Source: Vibrio algicola
GTDB taxonomy: Bacteria > Pseudomonadota > Gammaproteobacteria > Enterobacterales > Vibrionaceae
NCBI RefSeq assembly: GCF_009601765.2
Contig: NZ_CP045700.1
Span: forward strand, 186,001-250,000
DNA: 64,000 nt
Direction: 5' to 3'
Shown piece after piece: positions 1-7,532 of this stretch. The first letter of the stretch is position 1; each line of letters starts with the position of its first letter. Position numbers and translations under genes: made by a program. The notes under the pieces were generated by a model. It had not been told where the DNA came from and ran no database searches. It was given only the letters and a program-made list of their open reading frames with translations.

Positions 1-776
1 AAGAAATGCAAGCGGCTGGCAAGCTGAATAATACCGGCTCTTGGGTGAGTGAGTGTATTGAGCGTAAATCGAGCATGTTACGTAAGACCCACTTTGAAGA
101 AGTGCCGATGAAGCCAATGCGCGTGTATGAAGAAATGAACCGTGCGTTTGGAGAAGACACTTGTTATGTCAGTACCATTGGTCTCTCTCAAATCGCCGCT
201 GCGCAGTTCTTGCATGTGTATAAGCCACGCCATTGGATCAACTGTGGTCAAGCGGGGCCTTTAGGTTGGACTATCCCTGCTGCATTAGGTGTTCGCGCCG
301 CCGATCCAAACCGTCCGATTGTGGCGATCTCGGGTGACTACGATTTCCAATTTATGATTGAAGAGCTAGCGGTAGGTGCACAGTTTAATCTTCCATATAT
401 TCATGTGGTTGTGAATAACTCATACCTTGGTTTGATCCGCCAAGCGCAACAACAGTTTGATATTGATTACTGTGTTCAGCTTGCATTTGATAACCAAAAC
501 GCCCCAGAAATGGAAGGTTATGGGGTTGACCATGTCGCGGTAGTTGAAGGCTTAGGGTGTAAGGCGATTCGTGTTCGTAAACCAGAAGATGCGGCTGCCG
601 CGTTTGAACAAGCGAAGAAATTGATGGCCAAGCATCGCGTCCCTGTTGTGGTTGAGTTCATTTTAGAGCGCGTGACTAACGTTGCAATGGGCGTTGAAAT
701 CACAGGCGTTAATGAGTTTGAAAGCCTAGCCGAAGGTAGCGATGACGCACCAACCGCCATCACATTTAATCAATAA
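1..776 (+). CDS. gcl: Glyoxylate carboligase (tartronate-semialdehyde synthase), C-terminal part
   Basis: Gcl condenses two glyoxylates to tartronate semialdehyde plus CO2, using thiamine diphosphate, in the cytoplasm. The frame is open to the left edge, so only about the last 257 of roughly 590 residues are present. The fragment is the C-terminal TPP-binding domain: GDYDFQF, then about 25 residues later [10 protein letters not shown], fits the GDG...NN metal/TPP signature (the second G is Y here). It is followed after 17 bp by hyi and then glxR, the usual gcl-hyi-glxR order. An ATG at position 6 lies inside the frame and is not the real start. The call is confident from context and motif. 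Confidence 0.93.
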   Translation, partial: EMQAAGKLNNTGSWVSECIERKSSMLRKTHFEEVPMKPMRVYEEMNRAFGEDTCYVSTIGLSQIAAAQFLHVYKPRHWINCGQAGPLGWTIPAALGVRAADPNRPIVAISGDYDFQFMIEELAVGAQFNLPYIHVVVNNSYLGLIRQAQQQFDIDYCVQLAFDNQNAPEMEGYGVDHVAVVEGLGCKAIRVRKPEDAAAAFEQAKKLMAKHRVPVVVEFILERVTNVAMGVEITGVNEFESLAEGSDDAPTAITFNQ

Positions 777-793
777 TTATAAGGGATAACAGT

Positions 794-1573
794 ATGCCTA
801 AATTTGCCGCCAATCTATCGATGTTATTTACTGAAGTCGATTTTCTGCAACGCTTTGGACAAGCAGCGGATGCCGGTTTTCAAGGGGTGGAATATTTATT
901 TCCATACGACTTTGAAGCCACCACGATTAAAGAAGTGCTCGACGCTAATAAACTGACCCAAGTGCTATTTAACTTACCCGCAGGGGATTGGTTAGGCGGC
1001 GATCGTGGTATTGCGGTGGATCCTGCGCGTGTTGAAGAGTTTCAGCGTGGCGTAACCAAAGCTATTCAATACGCCAAAGTATTGCAGTGTGATCAAGTGA
1101 ACTGCCTAGCGGGGATCGTGCCTGATGGCGTTAGCGCAGAGCAAGCCGAGCACACTTTTGTGTCGAACTTGCAATTTGCGGCCGGAGCGCTTAAAGAGAA
1201 TGGCATTAGCTTGATCATTGAAGCGATCAATACGCGTGACATTCCGGGCTTCTTCCTCACCAACACTAAGCAAGCGTTAGATATTATTGCCAAAGTGGGC
1301 AGTGATAACCTCAACTTCCAATACGATATTTATCACATGCAAATTATGGAAGGGGATCTGGCGCCAACCTTGAGTGAGCATATTGGCCAAATTCAGCATG
1401 TGCAATTAGCCGATAACCCGGGCCGAAATGAACCTGGAACCGGTGAAATTAACTATCCATTCTTGTTTAAACACTTAGATAGCATCGGTTATCAAGGTTG
1501 GGTTGGCTGTGAATATAAGCCCAAGACCACTACACATGAAGGTTTAACTTGGCTGAATATTCTTCGTAATTAA
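794..1573 (+). CDS. hyi: Hydroxypyruvate isomerase
   Basis: Hyi interconverts hydroxypyruvate and tartronate semialdehyde next to Gcl and GlxR. The 259-residue product is the usual length and has the xylose-isomerase-like TIM-barrel pattern of the family: an N-terminal MPKFAANLSMLFTE strand, the LIIEAIN metal-binding glutamate strand, FQYDIYHMQ, and the C-terminal GWVGCEYKPK. It starts 17 bp after gcl with an AAGGGA ribosome site, so the two are probably cotranscribed. A short hairpin follows directly at the stop codon. Identification is strong. Confidence 0.93.
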   Translation: MPKFAANLSMLFTEVDFLQRFGQAADAGFQGVEYLFPYDFEATTIKEVLDANKLTQVLFNLPAGDWLGGDRGIAVDPARVEEFQRGVTKAIQYAKVLQCDQVNCLAGIVPDGVSAEQAEHTFVSNLQFAAGALKENGISLIIEAINTRDIPGFFLTNTKQALDIIAKVGSDNLNFQYDIYHMQIMEGDLAPTLSEHIGQIQHVQLADNPGRNEPGTGEINYPFLFKHLDSIGYQGWVGCEYKPKTTTHEGLTWLNILRN

Positions 1574-1590
1574 AGCCGTAGCGGCTTTTT
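1573..1590 (+). terminator. Short intrinsic terminator after hyi
   Basis: AAGCCG (1573-1578) pairs with CGGCTT (1582-1587) around a 3-base loop and runs into T residues. The stem is only 6 bp, so it may be a partial terminator separating hyi from glxR rather than a complete stop. Confidence 0.5.
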
Positions 1591-1759
1591 ATGAACAAGA
1601 GGGACTACGTTTGCTCACCCCAGTTACTTAGGCGAGCTTTCTTTTATAAAAGAGAATGACTCATGGGGCTTTGCTCACTTGTCGCCTAGCTACAACATTA
1701 ATTACTTTGAATATTGTGGGAAAGAGAAAAAATATTTTAAAATTAAGGGAAATGAAATT

Positions 1760-2656
1760 ATGACTACTCCAACTATTGCATTTATCGGCACTGGCATCAT
1801 GGGCAAACCAATGGCCGTGAATTTACAAAAAGCAGGTTACTCGATTGTGGTTTCTGATCACTTTGTTGCGCCGCCACAAGAACTTATCGATGGCGGGGCC
1901 GCGGTGGTTCATAGCGGCAAAGAAGCGGCACAAAAAGCCGATATTATTATTACGATGGTGCCAAATACGCCCGACGTTTCAGATGCACTTTTTGGTGATA
2001 ATGGTATCGCACAAGGACTATCGGCAGGGAAGCTTGTGATCGACATGAGCTCGATTGCACCGATTGAAACACAACAATTCGCCAAACAAATTAAAGAGTG
2101 TGGCGCTCAATACCTAGACGCTCCGGTATCAGGTGGTGAAGTGGGGGCGATTAATGCCACGCTAACCATTATGGTGGGGGGCGATGAGTCTGCCTTTGAG
2201 CAAGCTAAGCCATTGTTTGATGTCATGGGTAAAAACATTACGCTGGTGGGTGAAAATGGTGCCGGTCAAATCTGTAAAGTGGCCAACCAAATCATCGTCG
2301 CATTAAACATCGAAGCGGTATCGGAAGCGTTGGTCTTTGCCTCAAAAGCAGGCGCAGATCCGGCGCGTGTGCGTGATGCGTTAATGGGCGGCTTTGCTAA
2401 CTCTAAAGTGCTTGAAGTGCATGGTGAGCGCATGGTGAAAGGCACGTTTGATCCCGGCTTTAGAATTTCATTGCATCAAAAAGATTTAAACTTGGCACTG
2501 ACTGGCGCTGAGCAATTAGGCCTACAACTGCCAAACACAGCTAAGACCCAAGAGCTGTTCGGCAATTGCGCTGAAATGGACGGTTCCAACTGGGATCACT
2601 CTGCGTTGATCAAAGCGATTGAGCAGCTAGGCAATCATAATATCCGTGGTGAATAA
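1760..2656 (+). CDS. glxR: 2-hydroxy-3-oxopropionate (tartronate semialdehyde) reductase
   Basis: This NAD(P)H-dependent enzyme reduces tartronate semialdehyde to D-glycerate, closing the glyoxylate salvage branch begun by Gcl. The N-terminal Rossmann motif reads IAFIGTGIMGKPMA, the substrate-binding motif DAPVSGGEVGA follows, and GAGQICKVANQ carries the conserved catalytic lysine of the beta-hydroxyacid dehydrogenase family. The frame stays open upstream to 1679, but the ATG at 1760 is chosen because an AAGGGA site lies just before it and the 298-residue product matches the family length. It is separated from hyi by about 185 bp and may have its own promoter. Confidence 0.93.
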   Translation: MTTPTIAFIGTGIMGKPMAVNLQKAGYSIVVSDHFVAPPQELIDGGAAVVHSGKEAAQKADIIITMVPNTPDVSDALFGDNGIAQGLSAGKLVIDMSSIAPIETQQFAKQIKECGAQYLDAPVSGGEVGAINATLTIMVGGDESAFEQAKPLFDVMGKNITLVGENGAGQICKVANQIIVALNIEAVSEALVFASKAGADPARVRDALMGGFANSKVLEVHGERMVKGTFDPGFRISLHQKDLNLALTGAEQLGLQLPNTAKTQELFGNCAEMDGSNWDHSALIKAIEQLGNHNIRGE

Positions 2657-3026
2657 GTTAAGGTTCTATGGGTGAACATTGATCGTATATCGGTGTACAA
2701 AATCATAGTTATCAAAGTAACAGCTATCAAGGTAACAGTTTAGAAATAACAGGTTATTTGGTCTGGAGTATGATTTGGCTGTGTGTGGGAGCATAGTCAT
2801 ATCATCACAAATAATTCTGTTTTAACGCACGGTTTCGTCTCCTTTGAGTGCGCCCGAGTGGCTAGGTTTATGATGAAGTTTGAGTTGAATGAGCGAGGTT
2901 GCTTTTTCATCTCTCACCACACATCCACTTAGTTATCTCGGGATTTTTTTTGTCAGCTATGTTAAAACAAGCTAAGGAATTAACATTGTTTGAGACTCAA
3001 CATGCTCACTTATAAGGAAGACCGTA
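2657..3026 (+). other. Intergenic region with a possible terminator or structured leader
   Basis: No gene is supported here. CCCGAG (2853-2858) is complementary to CTCGGG (2937-2942), which is followed directly by a run of eight T after one A. That would be a terminator-like closing helix around about 78 bases. The transcript could be the 3' end of glxR, a leader of the TetR gene, or a small RNA. The inner pairing was not resolved. Confidence 0.3.
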
Positions 3027-3635
3027 ATGGCAACAGTTCGAGAGCGCAATCAACACGTGATTATTGAAGCGGCCAGTCAGCATTTTGCCAAATACGGTTA
3101 TGCCGCAACCAAGGTGGCGGATATTGCCAAAGAAGCCAATATTCCCAAACCGAATATTTATTATTATTACACCTCAAAAGATAACTTGTACCGCGCGGTA
3201 TTAGAAAGTGTCACCGCGCCGTTACTTAAATCCTCCCTGCCGATCCAAGTACTTGATGATCCAAAAGAAGCACTGACCGAATACATTAAAACCAAGTTGA
3301 TGATCTCACGCGATCACGCCCATGCCTCAAAAGTGTTTGCCAACGAGGTGATGTCGGGAGGCACGTCGCTACCAAAAGATATTGAAGCGGAACTGCAACA
3401 ACAGTCACAAATGATCCTCGCCAAATTTAACTCGTGGATAGCACAAGGCTTGATGGATAGCGTTTCGGCCCATCATCTTATGTTTACCATTTGGGCAGCG
3501 ACACAAACGTACGCCGATTTTGGCTGGCAGATCTGCCGAGTGTTAGATAAAAAAGAACTTTCACATCAAGATTACGACCAAGCGGCTGAATTTCTCACGA
3601 CTATGATTTTAAAAGGTTGTGGGGTGAAGTCATGA
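3027..3635 (+). CDS. TetR-family transcriptional regulator, RutR-like
   Basis: A 202-residue DNA-binding regulator. The N-terminal TetR helix-turn-helix covers about residues 8-55, with YAATKVADIAKEANIPKPNIYYYY as its core (wording shortened: VADIAKEANIPKPNIYYYY). The C-terminal region resembles the RutR/YcdC ligand domain, with a WAATQTYADFGWQ stretch. RutR of E. coli responds to uracil and also touches purine genes. Here the gene lies between glyoxylate salvage genes and an oxidoreductase gene, so it may control one or both. The ligand is not known. A GGAAG ribosome site precedes the ATG. Confidence 0.82.
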   Translation: MATVRERNQHVIIEAASQHFAKYGYAATKVADIAKEANIPKPNIYYYYTSKDNLYRAVLESVTAPLLKSSLPIQVLDDPKEALTEYIKTKLMISRDHAHASKVFANEVMSGGTSLPKDIEAELQQQSQMILAKFNSWIAQGLMDSVSAHHLMFTIWAATQTYADFGWQICRVLDKKELSHQDYDQAAEFLTTMILKGCGVKS

Positions 3636-3638
3636 TCC

Positions 3639-3680
3639 CGGCTAACGGCTAACGGCTAACGGCTAACGGCTAACGGCTAA
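3639..3680. repeat. Heptanucleotide tandem array, CGGCTAA x6
   Basis: Six perfect consecutive copies of CGGCTAA begin three bases after the stop codon of the TetR gene. A perfect heptamer array can change copy number by slippage. Being just outside the gene, it cannot alter that reading frame but could affect 3' stability or spacing to the next promoter. Confidence 0.95.
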
Positions 3681-3756
3681 CTGGAGCGGTTGTCGTGAAT
3701 CTTTGCAGTAATATTCCTAAACCGCATATTTAATACCCACCAATGTCATTTCAATT

Positions 3757-3778
3757 ATACTACTTATGCAGGTAGTAT
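3757..3778. promoter_or_regulatory. 22-bp palindromic operator candidate upstream of the OYE gene
   Basis: ATACTAC (3757-3763) and GTAGTAT (3772-3778) are perfect 7-bp inverted arms around an 8-bp centre, 36 bp before the ATG of the flavin oxidoreductase. Arm length and spacing fit a dimeric repressor such as a TetR-family protein, and a TetR gene lies immediately upstream. That this TetR protein binds here is inference. Confidence 0.5.
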
Positions 3779-3814
3779 CTCTCCATCGTTTTACTTCAAA
3801 CAAGGTCAGTCTCA

Positions 3815-4903
3815 ATGTCTGCATTATTTAACTCACTCGCATTAAAAGATGTGGTATTAAAAAACCGTATCGCAGTACCACCAATGTGCCAATACAGCGC
3901 CGAAGATGGCTTGGCAAATCAATGGCATGATATTCACTACGCGGGCTTGGCTCGTGGTGGTGCGGGTCTTGTGATTTTAGAAGCGACAGCCGTTTCGCCA
4001 GAAGGTCGTATTAGCCCAAATTGTTTAGGTATTTGGAATGATGAGCAAGCCGAGGCACTAGCAAAAATCGCTAAAAACATTAAAGACAACGGCAGTGTGG
4101 CGGGCATTCAAATTGCGCATGCTGGTCGTAAAGCCAGCGCCAATCGTCCTTGGGATGGCGATGATCATATTGCTAATGATGACCAAAAAGGCTGGCAAAC
4201 TATTGCTCCTTCAGCGCTTGCGTTTGGCGGAAATTTAGATAAACAACCGCTTGAAATGAGCATTGCCGATATCGAGCGAGTAAAACAAGATTTTGTTGAT
4301 GGCGCTAAACGGGCTCTTGATGCGGGTTTTGAATGGTTAGAGCTGCACTTTGCTCATGGTTACTTAGCGCAAAGCTTTTTCTCGGCACACTCAAACCAAC
4401 GCACAGACCAATATGGTGGTAGCGCCGAAAATCGTGGTCGTTTCTTGCTCGAAACGTTTGCTGCTGTACGCGCAGTTTGGCCTGAGAATTTACCATTAAC
4501 CATTCGTTTTGGGGTGTTGGAATTTGATGGTCGCGATGAAGAAACCCTGCAAGAATCGATTGCGCTATTAAACCAAATGAAAGAGCAAGGTTTGGATATG
4601 GTCAGTGTCAGCGTGGGTTTCTCGACTCCAACGGCACAGATCCCCTGGGGACCTGCGTTTTTAGCACCAATCTCAGAGCGTGTTCGTAAAGAAACCGGTC
4701 TGCCTGTTGCTTCGGCTTGGGGCATTGATAAACCTGAAGATGCCAACCGCGTGGTCGAAGAAGATCAAATGGACGTCGTCATGATAGGAAAAGCGTACTT
4801 AGCTGACCCACATTACACTTACCGTGTGGCCAAAGCATTAAATGTTGAAAAGCCATCATGGATCTTGCCAGCGCCTTATGCCCATTGGTTAGATCGTTAC
4901 TAA
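3815..4903 (+). CDS. NADH:flavin oxidoreductase, Old Yellow Enzyme family (YqjM-like)
   Basis: A 362-residue FMN-dependent ene-reductase predicted to reduce activated C=C bonds of electrophiles in the cytoplasm. The N-terminus LKNRIAVPPMCQYSAEDG carries the Cys characteristic of the YqjM subgroup. IQIAHAGRKAS is the FMN/active-site region, and LHFAHGYLAQSFFS plus QYGGSAENRGRF are the usual catalytic His region and OYE signature. Start choice: ATG with AAGG upstream. It follows a TetR gene and a palindromic operator candidate, an arrangement typical of stress-inducible OYE genes. The natural substrate is unknown. Confidence 0.9.
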   Translation: MSALFNSLALKDVVLKNRIAVPPMCQYSAEDGLANQWHDIHYAGLARGGAGLVILEATAVSPEGRISPNCLGIWNDEQAEALAKIAKNIKDNGSVAGIQIAHAGRKASANRPWDGDDHIANDDQKGWQTIAPSALAFGGNLDKQPLEMSIADIERVKQDFVDGAKRALDAGFEWLELHFAHGYLAQSFFSAHSNQRTDQYGGSAENRGRFLLETFAAVRAVWPENLPLTIRFGVLEFDGRDEETLQESIALLNQMKEQGLDMVSVSVGFSTPTAQIPWGPAFLAPISERVRKETGLPVASAWGIDKPEDANRVVEEDQMDVVMIGKAYLADPHYTYRVAKALNVEKPSWILPAPYAHWLDRY

Positions 4904-4910
4904 TATACTT

Positions 4911-4960
4911 AAAGCGTTTAATAATAGACTCAAAGCGTTTAATAATAGACTCAAAGTGTT
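4911..4960. repeat. 21-bp tandem repeat, about 2.4 copies
   Basis: A 21-bp unit beginning AAAGCGTTTAATAATAGAC occurs at 4911-4931 and 4932-4952, followed by a partial third copy with one change (AAAGTGTT, 4953-4960). It lies directly after the OYE stop codon. Confidence 0.85.
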
Positions 4961-4986
4961 AAGCATATACTAAAAGCAGCCGCTGC

Positions 4987-5102
4987 TATACCCAAAGTAA
5001 TTGAAGTTGCAGTGAGGCGGCAAGTAAACGAAGCCCCATGAGCTTAGCTTGCCTAAGTGATTGGGGTCCAACAAAGCTGCAGCTTCAAGTAAGACGGGTA
5101 TA
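4987..5102. repeat. ERIC-type intergenic repeat
   Basis: The element starts TATACCCAAAGTAATTGAAG and ends with a complementary CTTCAAGTAAGACGGGTATA. Its core has AGGCGGCAAGT and AGCTTAGCTTGCCTAAGTGA-TTGGGG, the classical enterobacterial repetitive intergenic consensus layout. At about 116 bp it is slightly shorter than the 127-bp ERIC consensus. ERIC elements are known from Vibrio genomes and are presumed to be non-autonomous and transcribed as long hairpins. Confidence 0.85.
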
Positions 5103-5125
5103 TTATTTAGTGTGTGCCGCTTTTT

Positions 5126-5173
5126 AGATGTAAAAAATCCAGTCCTTGAGTGAGGGCTGGATTTTTTACATCT
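5126..5173. terminator. Strong bidirectional terminator
   Basis: A perfect 17-bp stem is formed by 5126-5142 (AGATGTAAAAAATCCAG) and 5157-5173 (CTGGATTTTTTACATCT). The T-run inside the right arm suits termination on the plus strand and the A-run gives the same on the minus strand. It insulates the adenosine deaminase gene from the upstream block. Confidence 0.75.
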
Positions 5174-5363
5174 GCTGACAAATACTTGAGAGAGGTTATC
5201 GTTTGCGTTTTGATGGCCCACTAATTTCGCTGTGTCGGCACTTGCTTAGCCTTCATTTATTGGTATGGTGCTTTTTATCGATATGAGGCTGGGTAAACTT
5301 ACCGTCTCACTGTAACATCAATGACTTTGTGTCAATAAATAGAATAACGAAAGGAAGTACATT

Positions 5364-6506
5364 ATGATTTCAACCCTGCCTAAAGTCATACTGCATGAGC
5401 ATATTGAAGGTTCAGTTACCCCTGAACTCGCGGCGATTTTAGCCCAAAAACATGGTGTGACATTACCGAGCGATTTCTTGTATCCAGAAGGTCAATACGA
5501 TAAAAGCGATTTCCCCAATGGACGCTATCAATATGATGAGTCGGACTTTGGCGCATTTGTCACCGCTTACGATGTGGTGGCCGATTTAGTCCGTGATGCC
5601 GATGATTACTACCTAGTGATGAAAGACTATTTAACCCGCAATGCCGAGCAAGGCTTAGTGTATTGTGAGATGATCACCTCCGCCTTTCATATGTGTCACG
5701 ATCCTAAAACCAACAGCTTAAACGCGAAGCAATATCATGCGTTTATGGATGGCATATTACGCGCGATGGATGAAGTAAAAGCAAAATATGGCACCGAAAC
5801 TCGTTTACATGCTTGTGGTGTACGTCATCTGAGTTTAGAAGAATTTACTATCAGCGCCGATTTTGTGGCGGCAGAGCCTCGCCCAGAAGTCACCGGTTTT
5901 AATATTGCTGGCAATGAAATGGCGGGTGAGTTCGCCGATTTTGAGTATGCACATAAGTTAGTGGCGCAAATACCATTGCAAAAATCGTATCACGCCGGAG
6001 AGATCCGAGGCCCTGAAAGTATTCGTGATGCACTGGCATGTGGCGCGAAACGTATCGGGCATGGCATTGCCGCAATCAAAGATCCTGCTTTGATCCAAAC
6101 CTTGATTGATGAACAAATTACCCTTGAAGTCGCCCCAAGCAGTAACCGTATTTTAGTGACAGAGTTTGAACAATCACTCGAAAAACACCCTCTACGCCGT
6201 TTATATGACGCTGGCGTTCGTTTGTCGATCAATACCGATGATGCCGGATTATTTGGTACTGATGTGGCGAAGGAATATCGCTTAGCGCAACAGGTATTTG
6301 GTTTTAATCGAGTTGAACTATTGGATGTCACCTTATGCGCGTTAGAAGCGGCATTTGTCGAAGATGAGATCAAGCAAAGTTTGATCGCCAATGTTTACAC
6401 TCAGTTCAACCAACAAGACTGGCAAGATTTAGAGCTACATTGCCAACAATTGCCAGACGGCGCGTTAAAACAGCGTTTGCAGTCTCGCTTAAAAGAGAAA
6501 AAATAA
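5364..6506 (+). CDS. add: Adenosine deaminase-like metal-dependent hydrolase
   Basis: Predicted to deaminate adenosine to inosine with a catalytic zinc, feeding purine catabolism. The 380-residue protein has the amidohydrolase barrel: zinc ligands in LPKVILHEHIEGS (H11, H13), the HAGEIRGPESI strand, IGHGIA, and SINTDDAGLFGT carrying the catalytic aspartate pair. The first motif reads HEH where classical Add has HLH. The protein is also longer than E. coli Add (333 residues), so a divergent Add subgroup or related purine deaminase cannot be excluded. It stands alone between two terminators, with a GAAAGGAAG ribosome site. Confidence 0.8.
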   Translation: MISTLPKVILHEHIEGSVTPELAAILAQKHGVTLPSDFLYPEGQYDKSDFPNGRYQYDESDFGAFVTAYDVVADLVRDADDYYLVMKDYLTRNAEQGLVYCEMITSAFHMCHDPKTNSLNAKQYHAFMDGILRAMDEVKAKYGTETRLHACGVRHLSLEEFTISADFVAAEPRPEVTGFNIAGNEMAGEFADFEYAHKLVAQIPLQKSYHAGEIRGPESIRDALACGAKRIGHGIAAIKDPALIQTLIDEQITLEVAPSSNRILVTEFEQSLEKHPLRRLYDAGVRLSINTDDAGLFGTDVAKEYRLAQQVFGFNRVELLDVTLCALEAAFVEDEIKQSLIANVYTQFNQQDWQDLELHCQQLPDGALKQRLQSRLKEKK

Positions 6507-6510
6507 AAAC

Positions 6511-6545
6511 CAAAGGGCAGAACATTGTTTTGCCCTTTGTTGTTT
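6511..6545 (+). terminator. Intrinsic terminator after add
   Basis: CAAAGGGCA (6511-6519) pairs with TGCCCTTTG (6531-6539) around an 11-base loop, followed by TTGTTTCT. Confidence 0.75.
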
Positions 6546-6834
6546 CTGTCTTTAGGTTGAGACAGAAGGGAAGTGATCTGGTCAACTTGGCTTTTACAAG
6601 CCCGCTCCTTTAGGGGCGGCGTAATTGACTTAAGTACCTCTTACTGACATATGACAATAGAGTGATGCTTAGTTTTCGTGGTATTTGAAGTGAAACGTGA
6701 TCGCGAGCCAAAAGAAAGGCCGCTAGATTCACAGTATTAGCGTTGACACCTTAACACGTCACAATGATGCAACTTGCTACAATAGAAGCTATGCGCCACA
6801 ATAATAAAAATCAACTTTAAATAGGATACTTAAA
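6546..6834. other. Intergenic region before the toxin-antitoxin pair
   Basis: No ORF is supported. An imperfect GC-rich hairpin (CCGCTCC / GGGGCGG, 6602-6619) is present. A TACAAT hexamer at 6778-6783 could be the -10 element of the toxin-antitoxin promoter, but no good -35 element stands at the right distance. Confidence 0.35.
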
Positions 6835-7056
6835 ATGGCTACAGCAAGCATTAGATTAGATCAAGACCTTGTACAAAAAGCTACCATTATGGCTAAAGTA
6901 TTTAGCCGTACCGCACCAAAACAAATTGAACACTGGGCTAAAATTGGTGAAATGATGGAAGATAACCCAGAATTACCATATGAGTTTGTAAAACAAGCAA
7001 TTATTGCCAAAGCTGAAAAAGAAGCAGGAAAGTTGGAGAACTATAATTTTGGCTAA
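6835..7056 (+). CDS. ParD-like type II antitoxin
   Basis: A 73-residue protein that fits the ParD-like antitoxin family: a ribbon-helix-helix type N-terminus (ASIRLDQDLVQKATIMAKVFSRT) followed by a helical stretch with QIEHWAKIGEMMEDNPELPYEF. Antitoxins of this kind bind their own operator and neutralise the toxin encoded next. The ATAGGATACTTAAA stretch supplies the ribosome site. The toxin gene overlaps its last 8 bp, which supports translational coupling. Confidence 0.82.
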   Translation: MATASIRLDQDLVQKATIMAKVFSRTAPKQIEHWAKIGEMMEDNPELPYEFVKQAIIAKAEKEAGKLENYNFG

Positions 7057-7339
7057 GATAACTCAAATTTTACAGACACCTACATTTAAGAAAGCAGTAA
7101 AAAAGCTACATAAAAATCAGAAGCTTGATCTTGATAATGCAGTTAAAGAACTAATGAAAGAGCCATTATTAGGAGAGCAAAAGAAAGGTGACTTGTCATT
7201 TTTACGTGTTTATAGATTCAAAATGGTTAAGCAATTAACGTTACTTGGTTACAGTTACGAAGATGGCACCGTCACCCTTGAGCTAATGGCATTAGGATCT
7301 CATGAAAACTTTTACCGTGATGTTAAAAATATCTTCTGA
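7049..7339 (+). CDS. RelE/ParE-superfamily toxin
   Basis: A probable mRNA interferase or gyrase-targeting toxin partnered with the preceding antitoxin. The fold signature is visible in TPTFKKAVKKLHKNQKLDLDNAVKEL, the central GDLSFLRVYRFKMVKQLTLLGYSYE strand region, and the C-terminal ALGSHENFYRDVK (quoted in parts). The frame is open from an ATG at 7004, but a TTG at 7049 is preferred. It has GGAG 10 bases upstream, overlaps the antitoxin by only 8 bp, and gives a 96-residue protein of family size starting MAKITQILQ. Which cellular target it hits cannot be told from sequence. Confidence 0.78.
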   Translation: MAKITQILQTPTFKKAVKKLHKNQKLDLDNAVKELMKEPLLGEQKKGDLSFLRVYRFKMVKQLTLLGYSYEDGTVTLELMALGSHENFYRDVKNIF

Positions 7340-7372
7340 GTCATAGCGAGAATATAGAATTACTCCAAGCTT

Positions 7373-7442
7373 CGCATAATTATTCTTTTCAATATTCAGA
7401 ATATGAAAACTACTCAAAACCGAGAATAATGGTTTTTATGCG
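7373..7442. repeat. attC-like nested inverted repeat downstream of the toxin gene
   Basis: CGCATAA (7373-7379) pairs with TTATGCG (7436-7442), and the adjoining TTATTCT (7380-7386) pairs with AGAATAA (7423-7429), leaving TGGTTT unpaired on one side. An inner ATATTC/GAATAT hairpin sits in the middle. The outer arm runs into GTTGGGA. The shape resembles an integron attC site, but the GTTRRRY core is imperfect and no second attC is seen. Confidence 0.35.
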
Positions 7443-7532
7443 TTGGGATTTTGTTCTATTTAGCGCATGACATTAGGCTATGCCATGCCGTCTGTGACGT
7501 ATAGGTTATGAATTTAGAGTATCTATGTGGCT

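Noticed and set aside
2851..2875. tRNA-like GCCCGAGTGGCT string, like a Ser/Leu D-loop
   Set aside because: No acceptor stem, anticodon arm or T-loop (GTTCRANNC) follows in a possible cloverleaf.
4360..4746. 128-residue minus-strand ORF inside the OYE gene
   Set aside because: Complementary shadow of a well-supported family gene.
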